DNA of 64,000 bases from Prorocentrum cordatum (taxonomy: Eukaryota > Sar > Dinophyceae > Prorocentrales > Prorocentraceae). A program made the translations under genes and the position numbers. The notes below the pieces were generated by a model. The model saw nothing but the letters and a program-made list of their open reading frames with translations. It was not told the DNA's origin and made no database searches. Below are positions 9,533 through 21,157 of the stretch, piece by piece. The DNA is taken from NCBI GenBank assembly GCA_963575745.1, contig CAUYUJ010016060.1:815460-879459 (forward strand). The letters run 5' to 3'. The stretch's first letter is position 1. Every line of letters starts with the position of its first letter.

Positions 9533-12237
9533 TGCAAGATTCTCGCGTGCCCTCGCGCGTTGTTGGTTCCATGCGAGATGCGCCTGGGCCGCCGCGCGCG
9601 CGGCGACCCGCGGCTTCTCGCGCGTCGTGTAAGATGCGCGCCGCCGCGCACGCGGCGGCCCATTGCTGTTCGCGCCTTGTTTTGCTTTCCGAGGTGCGCG
9701 CGAGCCGCCGCGCGCGCGGCGGCCCAGGCCTCTCGCGCATCGTTTTCCCAGGCAAGGTGCGCGTGGGCCCGCCGCGCGCGCGGCTTCCCATGACCCCATC
9801 GCGCATTGTGTTTTTTGGTGCAAGATGCGAGTGGGCCGCCGCGCGCGCGGCTTCCAATTGCCCCTCGCGCGTAATACTTTTCCATCGCAAGATGCGCGAG
9901 GGCGCGCGCGCGGCCCTGGCCCCTCGCCCAAGGCTTTGTGTCGATTCAGGATGCGCGTTGGCCGCCGCGCGCGCGGCAGCCCATTGCTTTTCGCGCGCTG
10001 TGTTTTTCCATGCGCGATGCGCGTGGGCCGCCACGCGCGCGGCGGCCAATTCCCATTCGCGCGTTGGGTTGTTCCGTGCAAGATGCGCTTGGGGTGCCGC
10101 GCGTTCGGCGGCCCATTGCCCCTCGCGCGATGTTTTTCTGTGGCCGCGCGCATGGTGGCGTTCCACGCAAGATGCGCGCGGGCCGCCGCGCGCGCGCGGC
10201 TGCCCGCTGCCATTCGCGCGTTGTGTTGTTCCATACAAGATGCGCGTGGGCAGCCGCGCGCGCGGCGGCCCTGGCCCCTCGCGCGCTAGCGTTCTCCATG
10301 CGCGATGCGCGCGGGCCGCCGCGCGCGAGGCGGCTTCGCGCCGTTCGCGCGCTGCTGTTTGCTTACAACGCGCGCGTGGGCCGCCGCGCGCGCGGCGACC
10401 CATGACTCTTCGCGCATTGTGTGTTTCCGTGCACGATAGGCGTCGGCCGCCGCACACGCGGCGGCCCCGACCCCCGGGCGCTGGGTTCTTATACAGGATG
10501 CGCGGTTGGTGCCGCGCGCAGCCGCCCATTGTCCATCGCGCGTTGCGGTGTGTTCTGTCATGCGAGGCGCGCGTAGGCCACAACGCGCGCGCGTTAATCC
10601 GCACAAGATGTGCGTGGGCAGCCGCGCGCGTGGCGGCTCTGGCCCCTCGTGCACTCTGTGTTTTCATTCAGGATGCGCGTGGGCCGCCGCGCGCGCGGCG
10701 GCCCATAGCCTCCTGCGCATTGTGTTGTTCCATGCAGGATGCGCCCTCGCGCATTGTTTTTGTTTCCATATGCGGTGGCGTGGGCCGCCGCGCGCGCGGC
10801 TGCCCCGGCCCCTCGCGCATTGTGCTGTTCCATGCAAGATGCGTGTGGGCTGCCGCTCGCGCGGCAGTCCATGGCCACTTGCGCATAGCGCTATTCCGTG
10901 CAAGGTGCGCGCGGGGCGCCGCGCGCGCGGCTGCCCATGGCGTCTCGCGCATTGTGGTGTTCCGTACAAGCTGCGCATGGGCCGCCCCGCGCGCGGCGGC
11001 CCATGGCCCCTCGCGGACTCGCGCATTGTGCTAGTCACTAGAAGATGCGCTTGGGCCGTCGCTCGCGCGCGGCGGGCCGCGGCCCCGCGCGCATTGCGTT
11101 TTTTCCATATCGGGTGCGCGTGGGCCGCCGCGCGGGCGGCAGCCCAGTGGTTTCCGTTAATTGTGTGTTGTTTTTTGGTTTCGGTTGAAAGTGTGTCTGG
11201 GCCGCCGCGCGCGCCACGGCCCGTGGCCCTTCGCGCGTTGTTTGGTTCTTCCGTGCAGGGTGCGCGTGGCCTGCCGCGCGCGAGGCGGCCCTGCCCCCTC
11301 TCGCACTGTCTTCTTCCATGCAAGATGCGCGTGGGCCGAGGGGCGCGCAGCGGCCCATGGCGCCTCGCGCGTCGTGTTTCTGCAATGCCAGATGTGCGTG
11401 GGCCGCCGCGCGCGCGGCGGCCCGTGGCTCTTCGCGCATTGTTTGTTTCTTCCGTGCAGGGTGCGCATGGCCTGCCGCGCGCGAGGCGGCCCTGCCCCTT
11501 CTCGCATTGTCTTCTCCCATGCAAGATGCGCGTGGGCCGAGGGGCGCGCAGCGGCCCAGGGCGCCTCGCGCGCCGTGTTTCTGCAATGCCAGATGTGCGT
11601 GGGCCGACGCGCGCGCGGCAGCCATGGCCCCACCAGCATTGTACGTTTCCATGCAAGGTGCGCGAAGCCGCAGCGCTTGCGCGGCGGTCCATTGCCATTC
11701 GCGCGTTGTGTTTTTCCGTGCAAGGTGCGCGTGGGCCGCCGCGCGCGCGGCAGCCAATTAGTTATCCCGCATTGTGTTTTTTCCATGCAAGATGCGCGTG
11801 GGCCGCCGCGGTCGCGGCGGCCCGTGGCCCTTCGTGCATCCTCCGTCTGCCATGCCAGATGTGCGTGGGCAGCCGCGCGCGCGGTGGCCTTTGTCTCTCG
11901 CGCATTGTATTTTTCGATTCAAAATGCGCGTGGGGCGCCGCACGCGCGGCGGCCTCGGCCCCTCGCGCATTGGATGTGTCGGCGCAAGATGCGCGTGGGC
12001 CGCCGCGCGCGCGGCGGCCCATGACCCTCGCGCCTGCGTTTGCCCATGCGCCGCGCGCCAGGCGGCCTTTGGCCCCTCGCGCATTGCGCTTGACATGCAA
12101 TATTCGCGTGAGCCATCGCGCTTGCGGCAGCCCGTGGCGCCTCGCGCATTTTGTTTCCCCGTGCAAGATGCGCGTGGGTCGCGTCGCGCGCGGCGGCTCT
12201 GGCGCCTCGCGCATTTTTTGTTTGTTGGTGTTTTCTT

Positions 12238-12334
12238 TGTTTGTGTATATCTCTCTCTCTCTCGCTTTTTTTTTTGTTTTTCTCTCTCTCTCTCTCTCTC
12301 TTTCTTTATTTCTCTCTCTCTCTCTCTCCCTCTC
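12238..12334. repeat. (CT)n microsatellite
   Basis: TCTCTC tract with T-runs that separates the 60 bp satellite from the 160 bp satellite. Confidence 0.92.
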
Positions 12335-12344
12335 CCGTCCAAGA

Positions 12345-13285
12345 TGCGCGGCCCTCAGTCGGAAAGTCGCCATGCTTGCCTGCGAACTCAAGTGGACCCG
12401 CAGCGGTTGCCTATTTACGTTCCAACTTAATATACGGTTTTTACGTATTCGTTTATCGGCGCAGCCTACAATGCGCCGGCGCGCCCGCGCGCGCGCGGCG
12501 CGAACCCGCAGCCGTTGCCGATCGGAGTTCCCATGTAACATGCGGTCTTTACGTGTTGCTTTCGTCAAATGGTGCAGCTTGCAATTCGCCGACGCACGCG
12601 TTCGCGCGGTGGTTTCTGTTTTGCCCACAATAGGAAAGTCGCTTTGCTGGCCTTGGCCCTAACGTGAACCCTTAGCGCTTGCTAATTGGATTTCCAACTT
12701 CACATGCGGTCTTTACGCCGTCGTCTTTTGGCGCAGCCTACAATGCGCCGGCACGCGCGCGTGGCTGCTTCAGTGTTGTCAGCAATAGGAAGGTCGCCAC
12801 GCTGGCCTGGGAACTAAAGTGAACCCTTAGCGCTTGCCGATTTGAGTTCCAAGCTTCACATGCGGTCTGCACGTTTTCGTGAATTGGTGCAGCCTACAGT
12901 GCGCCGACGCGCGCGAGCGAGCGAGGCGTTTTCTGCGTTGCCGGCAATAGGAAAATCGCCATGCTGGTCTGGGAACTTGAAGTAAACCGTTAGAGGTCGC
13001 CGATGGGATTTCCCACATTACATGCGGTCTTTACGTTTCCGTCCATTGGTGCAGCCTACAATGCGCCGACGTGCTCGTTCGCGTGGCGGTTTTTGTTTTG
13101 TCCGCGGTACGAATGTCGCCGTGCTGGCCCCCGAACTGAAGAGAACCTTGTCTGGCTGTTGCCGAGTGGGGTTCCAACTTGGAATGCGGCCTTACGTTTT
13201 CGTTTATCGGTGCAGCCTACAGTGTGCCGCCGCGTGCGCGTGGCGGTTTTCGTATTTTTCTGATGGGAAAGCCGCCATGCGTGGG
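12345..13285. repeat. Tandem satellite of about 160 bp units
   Basis: Six units marked by the box GCAGCCTACAATGCGCC at about 12461, 12573, 12733, 12889, 13051 and 13212. Successive spacings are about 112, 160, 156, 162 and 161 bp. Each unit also carries ACATGCGGTCTTTACG and AGGAAAGTCGCCATGCTGGC. The first unit is short. Period is close to a nucleosome repeat, although dinoflagellate chromatin is not mainly nucleosomal. Confidence 0.9.
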
Positions 13286-13299
13286 TCACTGTACTCAGG

Positions 13300-13485
13300 G
13301 CGTCCCACTTTGGATACCCAGGGTGCACTCATTAGAGTGCATTCTGGTGAGTGCACACTGGTGAGGCGATGGGGCTGAGATTGCACCCGTGGTGAGTTCG
13401 CGCGCCGAGTGTCGGTGCTGAATGTCGGCGCCAAGTGTGACTGCCGAGTGTCGGCGCCGAGGTTCGGTGCCGATCGTCGTTGACG
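13300..13485. repeat. Short degenerate repeats
   Basis: GTGCACTC-type repeats (about 13322-13365) are followed by about four units of GCCGAGTGTCGGCGCC-like sequence (13395-13480). Both are too short and degenerate to assign to a family. Confidence 0.6.
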
Positions 13486-14800
13486 CGGGGGGTCTCGGAA
13501 GACCTGCCCCCCCGCGCGAACCCAACGCAGGAATGTACCCCGAGACGCGGAGTGCCAGGGCGGTCGCGGGGACGTTCCCGGTGGTCGGTTCGCCTTACTT
13601 TCGTTATGCTTTCTATCTGCGCACTACAGCGCCGCGAATATGTTTGTTGTAATTGTCCCCCCCCCAGATTTTTCAAATAGTTTTTAGACATTACCAGGCC
13701 CGTCGTTTCCTTAGTGTTTTCCGGTGTTTCCTTGCCATCCTCTACTCCGTCGCGCGTCCTCGGGCCACCTGTGCTGCTCTGCTCTGCTCCGGCTCATTCT
13801 GCTGTTTTGCTCCTCCTCATTCTCTTCTTCCTCCTTTTCATTGACTTCCCCGCGGCGCGATTCCAACGTCGTGTTCCGACATTGTGTGAGGGCGCGAGGA
13901 TGACCGCGCGTCGCGCATCGCGTGGCGTGGCGCGCGTGGCCGTGCTGAAGTCAGGTGGATTTCCAAGACGCGTTCGTCTTTGTCGAAACGGGTCTGGCGT
14001 GGAAAATATTTGTCTGGTCTAGTGCCGAAATCTACTTCCCGGGGTTCTGGGGCGCCCCCCCAGATAAAGATTACAAGGCAAGGACACCCAAATGGTAGTA
14101 AGTCGTTCCCTTCCTCCCTGGCCCTGCCCGGAGCCACGCCCTAATTTCCCATAGGAGGCACATGCGACAAGAGCGCTAAAGACGGCCACTGTCCCGAACG
14201 GACGTTCCAAATAGTGCCCAGTACGCTCCAGTACAACCCCAAGACGGTTTGTCGCCAGTTTGACACATGTTTGATACTAATTCTGCTTTCGATTCATTTG
14301 CCGGTTGGTTTACACACGCCAGGGATGCCCACTGAAACAGGAACTGTGCCTATGTGCCAGGTGCACATATCATTTCAAAACATAAGACCTTGATCTCGCC
14401 GGAACGCGTACTGGGGCAACAGTCCATCATCGTTCTAATGGCAATTCTTCGGTTTGGCAACACCGCTTCGCAATCGTTGGGCAACTGTTGCTCGCAGAAC
14501 GAGTTTCTCCTGTCAAGGTGGAACCGATCGATCGCAATGGTGGGAGCAACGTGACCATGGATATGCAGCCGTTTGCGGCAAGTTCTGCCGCCGCACGTTC
14601 GCAACAGCGTAGGAAGGCACATGTCGAGTTTGCGAGCATTCGTTGCGTTTTACCCTTTCCGTTCCTCGTATTCGTTTCCCCTCGTGGGTGTTTCTTCAAA
14701 GTTTTTTGGGTGCATCTTTGGGCCTCTCAACACTAATTGGATCTTCTCAGGGGCCGCTTGTATTCCGCAGAGCTCTCTCGAACAGGCTCGGTTAAAGCAT
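13486..14800. other. Unassigned sequence
   Basis: About 1.3 kb without repeats or recognisable reading frames. GC content is lower than in the flanks. No RNA gene recognised. Confidence 0.35.
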
Positions 14801-15200
14801 CTCAGGGACGTCTAGGCGGGTCTTGGGGCCGTTGTGGAGCCCTGTTGGGCCGTCTGTCAGATTTCTCGGGCAATCGCGGGGCCGTATGGGGACTCTCACG
14901 GGGCAGTTTCGGGCCGCGGGAGCAAATGCGTTGATTCCCACGTGATGTTTTGAAAGTTCGTCGCCTTTGGAGCCTTACTGGAGGCCTCTTCGGGCGCCCG
15001 AAACAATAATATCGGGGGGGTATCGCGGAGCTTGTGAGAGCACTTTGGGTAGTCTGTGGAGGGTGTTGCGGCGTCTTGCAGCTGTTTGGGGCGATGCTCG
15101 GCGGTATTGGAATTGTTTGGAGGGCGACGAATTCGTTTGGGGGGGCTGTGTTAGTCTTGGGGCCGTCTTGGGTTGTCTCTGGAACATGTCGGCTTTCTGA
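14800..15200. repeat. Degenerate CTTGGGGCCGT array, diverged
   Basis: Loose copies of GTCTTGGGGCCGT and GGGCCGTCT, the same type as 2980-4215 but much more diverged. Confidence 0.55.
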
Positions 15201-15925
15201 AGCGTTCGCAGGAAGCTATCTGAAGCCGAACCGCTTCGGAAGCAACAACATGTCCCCATACCTCAGAGTTGGGCAAGCGACCAATGTTAACAGGAGGATC
15301 CTGGATTCGTTGTGGGGATAGCGAAAACGTGCGCAGCAGGACACAGCCAATAAGGTTGATTTTCATGTGTCGTCTTCGCCTAGATGCTGTGAGGCTCACG
15401 GAGCGCAGCTGCAGCTTCGTTTTCTGTTGAGTGTTGTTTTTCCAATGGTTCCAGCTATCGTTGAATGCGAGCTGAGCCTTGATCCTGGACGGCAGCCGTG
15501 GTGCATCTTTCTTGTTTTCTCCCGCATTCAGTATCGCTTAACCGACTCCCATCCCGATCCCCATCCTCATCCCATTCGAGACCCCCACCAAATTACCACC
15601 CCAGTTGGGGATACACCCTTCGAAACCCGAAGAGAACTGCCTTTATCCCCATATTGGGGGGTACATCGGCCAGTGGGGCCCAGGCCACGCTGGTGGGGAT
15701 GGGGATCGGTTAAACGATGCTCTCGCATTGGGTTGAATATTTCTATACATCCACACTCGTCCGCTCGATGCCCACCAAGAGGCCCGACGGTGATTGCGGG
15801 AACGTTGTCCAACGGCGGAGGTTAGGGTACTTGCACGTCCGGATTTGTGTGGGGCTACTCGCATTCGACATTCTCTTCAAACATTCAGATTGGAGGGTTT
15901 CTCCGAAGGGTTTAGGCGACCCGTC
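15201..15925. other. Unassigned sequence
   Basis: No gene recognised. A short CATCCC/GATCCC repeat lies at about 15545-15580. Confidence 0.35.
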
Positions 15926-16130
15926 CTCCTCCTCCTCCTCCTCCTCCTCCTTCTCCTCCTCCTCCCTCCTCCTCCCTCCTCCTCCTCCTCCTCCTCCTCG
16001 TCCTCCTCCTCCTCCTCCTCCGCCTCCTCCTCCTCCTCCTCCGCCTCCTCCGCCTCCTCCTCCTCCTCCTCCTCCTTCTCCGCCTCCTCCTCCTCCTCCT
16101 CCTCCTCCTCCCCCTCCTCGCCCTCCCCTC
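15926..16130. repeat. (CTC)n microsatellite
   Basis: About 200 bp of CTC/CCT with occasional CGC and TTC interruptions. It encodes poly-Ser, poly-Pro or poly-Leu on + and poly-Arg on -. Confidence 0.95.
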
Positions 16131-16620
16131 CTCGGGTCGCCTACCGCCCCGGGGGAAACCCTCCATTCGGATCAATTCAAATCACGCCTGTTGGCCTGAC
16201 GGTAAGTTTTTTTCGAAACAGGCCAGGGATCCAGCGAACGCCCCATCGATTGCAACGCAACCATGCTTTGGTTTCCGCGCTGCTGCTGCCATGCATGCGG
16301 AGCAGTGCTTTCGGACCAGGCGAGTCAGCATCGGGAGTCGGGGAGGGTGGGGAGAATGGGGTTGCGCCAACCAGGAAATCGGTGTCGGTTCTTTTTCGTG
16401 TCGCGCGTTCGGGCGAGGCGAATTTGCGTGAGTGCGATAATGTGTCGACCGTCAACCATTCCAATTCGGGCAAAAAGGCGTTGTCGTATATCTCGCGGGT
16501 CCCCGCGGTGTGGTCCCACGGTGATCGTGTATTTCTTATGTGGATGATTCGTGGGTTGTCCCGTGTTTCGTCCCATGGTTGCCCCGTTGGTTGTCCAGTC
16601 TGTTGTTTCGATGTTGTACC
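16131..16620. other. Unassigned sequence
   Basis: Nothing recognised in this spacer. Confidence 0.35.
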
Positions 16621-16621
16621 G

Positions 16622-16990
16622 TGGGAAGTGCAAATCAACATGCAAGTCCTATCGCAGTCGACATTCACATCGAAACGAGGCTGCACGCTCTACCGGACTG
16701 CAAATCGGAATGTACATCGAAATGTACGTTGAGCATAAGTTGGAACGCAAGTTGAGATGCACATCCAAATGCAATCAACATGACATTATGATTGCAGCCG
16801 ACATGCACATCGACATGCACATCGAGATGCGTATCTAAATGAAAATCGAACCTCAAATCGGAACGCAAGTCGGAATGCTGACGCAATCGCACTTGGAACG
16901 CACATCGAAATTCAAAGCGAAGCGCAAGTCGAAGCGCAACTTGGAATCCGGTCGGCACGCGAATCAACATTCACAGATACAGGTCCACTT
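16622..16990. repeat. Degenerate 12 bp minisatellite (ACATCGAAATGC)
   Basis: About 30 degenerate copies of a 12 bp unit such as ATGCACATCGAC, AATGTACATCGA and GGAACGCAAGTC. Spacing stays near multiples of 6. The whole stretch was probably one array that has diverged. Confidence 0.75.
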
Positions 16991-17095
16991 GCAGTGGGGA
17001 CGCAGGTCGAAAGGCGCATCGAAGCGCAAGCTCCTCCCCCCCAAGCTCTTCGCCACTCGGAAAGTGGCACCATGAGGTGTCGAAAGAAAGGTGGC

Positions 17096-17220
17096 CCCGA
17101 GGAGGAGGAAGAGGAAGATGAGAAGGAGGAGGAGGAGGAGGAGGAGGAAGAGGAAGAGGAGGACGAGGAGGACGAGGAGGACGAGGAGGAGAAGGAGGAG
17201 GAGGAGGAGGAAGAGGAAAC
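17096..17220. repeat. (GAG)n microsatellite
   Basis: GAG/GAA tract with GAC interruptions; poly-Glu/Asp in one frame. Confidence 0.92.
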
Positions 17221-17392
17221 GGGCCTCCAGGTTCGCCCCCCAAGACACCTCCGAAGCCGCCACGACGCCCTGCCAGCAGGAGCCGGCGCCGCCGACCCTG
17301 CCCATCGCCACGCGCGGGCGGCTCCTCGGCACGCTGAGCGCGAGCAACTACGCGTCGATGAGCACCGGCTCCCCGACTGCGCCGTGGGAGGG

Positions 17393-17586
17393 TCGGGGGT
17401 GGAAAAGAGGGGGGTGATGAGTAGGGGGGGGTGAATATCATGGCGGGGGCCATGATATCTCCCCGGATCTCGTGGCGCCCCTTCTTGTTTCATTGCGTCC
17501 CTGGCCCCCCCGCTGGGCCGCGCACGTGCCGCCGGCCATGATCTGCATCCCCCCCTCTTGGACGCCCCCCTCTTGGCCGCCCCCGA
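17393..17586. repeat. Foldback element, family E, copy 1
   Basis: About 194 bp, closely matching 57180-57372. Its ends are inverted: the left end TCGGGGGTGG then AAGAGGGGGGTG, and the right end CCCCCCTCTTGG then CCGCCCCCGA. An internal palindrome ATCATGGCGGGGGCCATGAT lies near 17437. A GGAGGG on each side (17387-17392 and 17587-17592) may be a target duplication, but it is G-rich and therefore weak. Confidence 0.85.
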
Positions 17587-19258
17587 GGAGGGGAGCGCCG
17601 ATTGCACGCGAGAGGAGGCCCTCCGCCGGAGTGGCTTCTGGTGCTCGTCGAGTGCGGAGGGGCCCAGACCGGAGCCTGCAGGCCGCTGCTGCGGCATCGC
17701 GCGTGCATGGGGTGTGGCAAGCCGTGCCATCGTTGTCCCCGGTCCCTCCGGACGTGCAGCCGGTGACGGGGGGGCCACCCCTTCATGGAGGATGGCGATG
17801 AATAAATGACCGGGGGTCGTGTTCACGCGGCGGCGCCCGGGATGACGATTTGAAAAAACCGGCCGCGGGCTGGAAAACTATGTTTTTACTCGTTCTCTTC
17901 CAGTCAGAAAGTTGTGCAGGAAGAGCAGAAAACTATTTGTTTGATCGTTCTCTCCCATTTTTTATTAATCGTCATCCCGCATTAGCTCCGGCAGCAGCAG
18001 GAGCAAGTAGGAGGAAGAGCCGAAGGGGGAGGAGGAGCAGGAGGAGGGGCAGGCTGGAGGAGCGGGTGAAGGACCACGAGCACGCGCAGGAGGAAGGGGA
18101 TGAGGTTGATGATGAGGACGAGGGTCCGCCACAGAGATATACACACGGACACCCTCCAATGGATTGTTCCTGAGCCTCAGGGAAGGGTGGCGATGTGTAA
18201 ATCATCATTGGGAGCCAGCGACTTTTGCACACCGCCGCCTTCCCTGAAGGTAGATGAAGTGTTCGTCGGAGGGCGTGTGGGTGTGTGTGTGTACGTTGTG
18301 TACTTGTGTGGCGGCAGGGGAAGGAGGGGGATGGGAACAAGGCTGCCTGCAGGAGCAACCCAGTCGGCTCGGTAGGGTGGCATCGTGCGAGGAACGGCTC
18401 TTCTTCTTTCTGTCGCACGAGGACGAGGTTTGAATATGTTTTTTCATCGTGATTGCGAAGACATTGGGGTGCTGTCGGAGGAAGCACACGAAAACACGAA
18501 GATGAGCAAATGGAAGATCACAGTATGATATTGTTGCTCTGGGAGAGCCCGTGCACGCTTGGAGGTATGGGCCTGCTTCTATGGGTAAGTACTCGTGCTC
18601 ATTCTCCCACTGTGCACCTGCCCCCGAGGCATCTCACCGCGGATCGTGTGCGATATATTGAAGTTGAATTGTTTGTGTTTCAAGAAGCGGCTCCCCCGCA
18701 GTTTGCCCCCACGAGATCAACGACTCCGATGTGTCTCCAGAGTGTGCGCAGGAGTTCAGCACGGCGGGCCTGGCGGGATGTCTCTACCGAAGTTCGCCTC
18801 GTGAGCCCTCTTCGGGTGTGAACAGTCATATTAGAAGGTTTTCCCTCCTAGTTTGCCCGTTTCCCGTCTTCTCCGTCCCTTCGCATAGGTATTGTTTGCG
18901 ATCGGAACAGGGGTGTTTGGTCCAGCGAGGAAGGGTCGGAGGAGGAGGAGGAGGAGGAGGAGGAGGGTCGAACCAGCGGATGTTGATAATGAGGAGGACG
19001 AGGAAAAGGAGAAGGAGGAGGCGAAATAGGATGAGGGAGGGCGTTCTTGCGTCTTGACCGGTCTACCTACGCAGTGGTTTCTATGAGGCCCCTTGCTCTT
19101 CGGCCACCTTGTCGCTTTGCAAGGGTCCTTCACCCCATGGCCCATGCATCGTGCCTTAATCCTTCTGTCACGCAGGAGGTTCTGGAACGGAGGAAGGCTG
19201 GGGCAAGAAGGGGAGTGTTTCTGAGCTGCGCTTCGCCACGGTGACAGAGAAGGATATT
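17587..19258. other. Unassigned sequence with short GAG tracts
   Basis: About 1.7 kb without a recognised gene. Short GAG/AGG-rich tracts occur at about 17998-18120 and 18936-19025, and a GTGT run near 18281. Weak frames on both strands show no domain. Confidence 0.35.
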
Positions 19259-19261
19259 TGC

Positions 19262-19286
19262 AAGTGGATAGTGAGGGATAGAAAGG

Positions 19287-19334
<48 letters not shown>

Positions 19335-19540
19335 ACCCAATATTGGCAGAGGGATAGAAAGATAGAGAGAGAGAGAGAGGGATCGTGAGGGATAGAAAGA
19401 GGGATAGAAAGAGAAAGAGAGATATATATAAAAAGAGGGATAGAAAGAGGCAGCGGGATAGAAAGAGATAACCCATCATTGGCAGAGTGATAGAAAAAGA
19501 GAGAGAGAGTGGACAGTGAGGGATATAAAGGTTGGTAGAA

Positions 19541-19589
<49 letters not shown>

Positions 19590-19590
19590 T
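19262..19590. repeat. (GA)n array with embedded ATTGGCAG box
   Basis: GAGA tracts with GGGATAGAAAGA units. The phrase AACCCAATATTGGCAG or a close variant recurs at about 19334, 19470 and 19590, so the array has a higher-order unit of about 120-135 bp. Confidence 0.88.
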
Positions 19591-19771
19591 GACCCAATAT
19601 TGGCAGGGGCAGGAGCATGTACGGAGCGGCGGGGCGGAGAGGCACGCCGCGACCGCGATCGGTACGCGGTACCGAGGCAGGCACAGACAGGCACACAGAC
19701 ACAGACGCACAACACAAGGATCGGACCCCTTCTCCTTCAAAGCCCCTTGTCCTTCGAAACAGAAAAACCAC

Positions 19772-19924
19772 ATAAACATAAACTTCTGGCGCTCCGCGCA
19801 GATTTCTTGGATCCGCGCCTTGGCCCCCCGGCGGCGCCTCTGGCGCCGCCCCTGACACAGGGAGGGGGGGGGGTCCAGCGCAGATCCAGGAAATCCGCGC
19901 GGAGCGCCACAACTTTCTGTTTAT
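19772..19924. repeat. Foldback (MITE-like) element, family D, copy 2
   Basis: About 150 bp with long imperfect inverted ends of 45 bp or more. The left arm includes TGGCGCTCCGCGCAGATTTC; the right arm ends GCGCGGAGCGCCA and continues to CTGTTTAT, which mirrors ATAAACA on the left. The most symmetrical of the three family D copies. The flanks carry similar segments with TCAAAGCCCC (19730-19752 and 19936-19960), so the insertion may lie within an older duplication. Confidence 0.85.
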
Positions 19925-20457
19925 AGCGTTTTTTCTTCTCCGATTCAAAGCCCCCTCTCCTGATTGCGCATCACATGATGGGATTGTTCGTTGGACTAGG
20001 ATCCTCTAGGACATCCCTGTCGGGCAGATGCAGCGCGAGCGCGCCGAGCTTTTTGTCCCTCTTCCCCCCGATCTCCTCACAGACGTCCTGCTCGCTCCTC
20101 CCCCCGCCTCCACATCTCTCCCCCCCTACACAGTGTTCTTTTCTAAGTATTCGAAAGTTCTTTGATTTCTTTCGGGGGCCAAGATCCTTTCATTTCTCAT
20201 TATTCTATCCTGGGCCTCTTCCTGGCCACTAGGGGGCCAGGAACAAATAGAAACGAGCACAATTAGAAATGAGCACGAGTAGAAATACACGACGTGTACC
20301 TCTCCTCCTCCCCTGCTCCCCCCCGCTTCCCCCCTCGCGCTGCCTGCCCCGCACTGCAGCGAGGCCCAGCCAGGGCCACTGCCCCCCGCCATTGGCCGGG
20401 CCGCTGCGGGGCTCCGGCCAGTCACCTGGAGATCTGGCATGTCTCGCCTTTTGTTGC
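19925..20457. other. Unassigned sequence
   Basis: Nothing recognised. CT-rich patches near 20080-20130 and 20295-20340. Confidence 0.35.
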
Positions 20458-20617
20458 TGCGGTTGGGCCTGTCCCTCTACAGGATGAGTATTCAAAAATA
20501 GTCAGGAAATCGTCTGGGGATTATTTTCGGAGTACTTTTTGACCTTTTGGGAGTATTTGGAACTATTCTTAATTTTTCGTCCAAAATCCCCCTGTATGGG
20601 GGACACGCCCGACCTAA
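20458..20617. repeat. MITE family A, copy 1
   Basis: About 160 bp with inverted ends (left GGTTGGGCCTGTCC, right GGACACGCCCGACC). The AT-rich centre has ATTCAAAAATAGTCAGG and TTTTTCGTCCAAAATCC, as in copies at 35615, 43227 and 56949. Its left end has diverged and no target duplication is visible. Confidence 0.85.
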
Positions 20618-21016
20618 TCTTGCGGGGCCCCCCGCTAGTCTCGGCCCGCTCCCCGCGGCCCCCAGGGGCCGGGAGCCGGCCCCAGTGAGGGCGACCACGA
20701 CCAAACACCGACCGCCGCGATGTCTTCACGCGGCGCCCCAGATCGAAGGGCGATGAGCTTGCCCTCGCCTCGCCTCTCCGCTGGCAGGCGCAGTGCTTCC
20801 TGCACCCTTCCCTCCCACCCCTGATCTCGCCGGCGAGGAAGATGTCCGCGTATCCGGGCCGGGCCCCTGGGCCACGACCCCGCAGATGCGGGGCGTTTCT
20901 TCGCGGATGCCCCGCGCGAAACGTACTTGTGCGACCGCGTATCCGCGGGAACGTTTCTCGGAATCGAAACCGCGAGGGCGTTCATACCGATGTTCGGCGG
21001 TGAGCCCAGGGGGGAA
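20618..21016. other. Unassigned sequence
   Basis: GC-rich spacer without recognised features. Confidence 0.35.
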
Positions 21017-21157
21017 GTGAGAAGGGACGGACCTTCCCGGAAGGCTCGAAAGGCCTCGGGCCTTCTCAGAAGATCTCCAAGTCTTCCCGAAGACACACGA
21101 ACCGTCTCAGAAGCTGAGAAGCCCCGCCGCCGTCTGAAAAGGCCTGTCCCTTCTCAC
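21017..21157. repeat. Foldback element with 21 bp inverted ends (family G)
   Basis: 141 bp. The left end is GTGAGAAGGGACGGACCTTC and the right end CCTGTCCCTTCTCAC, which is its near-perfect reverse complement. The interior repeats TCTCAGAAG and CTCGAAAGG motifs. No second copy is seen in this window. Confidence 0.65.

Larger units (their letters stand above)
7885..12215. repeat. Satellite of about 60 bp units with palindromic core
   Basis: Roughly 70 degenerate units over 4.3 kb. A typical unit contains the perfect palindrome GCCGCCGCGCGCGCGGCGGC, then CCATGGCCCCTCGCGCATTG, then TTTTTCCATGCAAGATGCGC. Each palindrome could form a hairpin. The unit is kept in phase over the whole array, but individual units vary by indels, so open frames drift (Ala/Arg-rich peptides). 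Two GT microsatellites interrupt it. Confidence 0.95.

Noticed and set aside
7885-12215. CRISPR-like look: palindromic repeats separated by similar-length spacers
   Set aside because: The spacers are themselves conserved copies of one satellite unit, repeats vary by indels, and the context is eukaryotic with no cas-like gene. It is a satellite.
7906-12662. Several 300-700 residue frames on both strands
   Set aside because: They are open because the GC-rich satellite unit lacks stops. Ala/Arg-rich repeats shift phase with unit indels, and equivalent frames occur on both strands.
15912-16175. Arg-rich basic protein on the minus strand
   Set aside because: It is the reverse translation of a CTC microsatellite.
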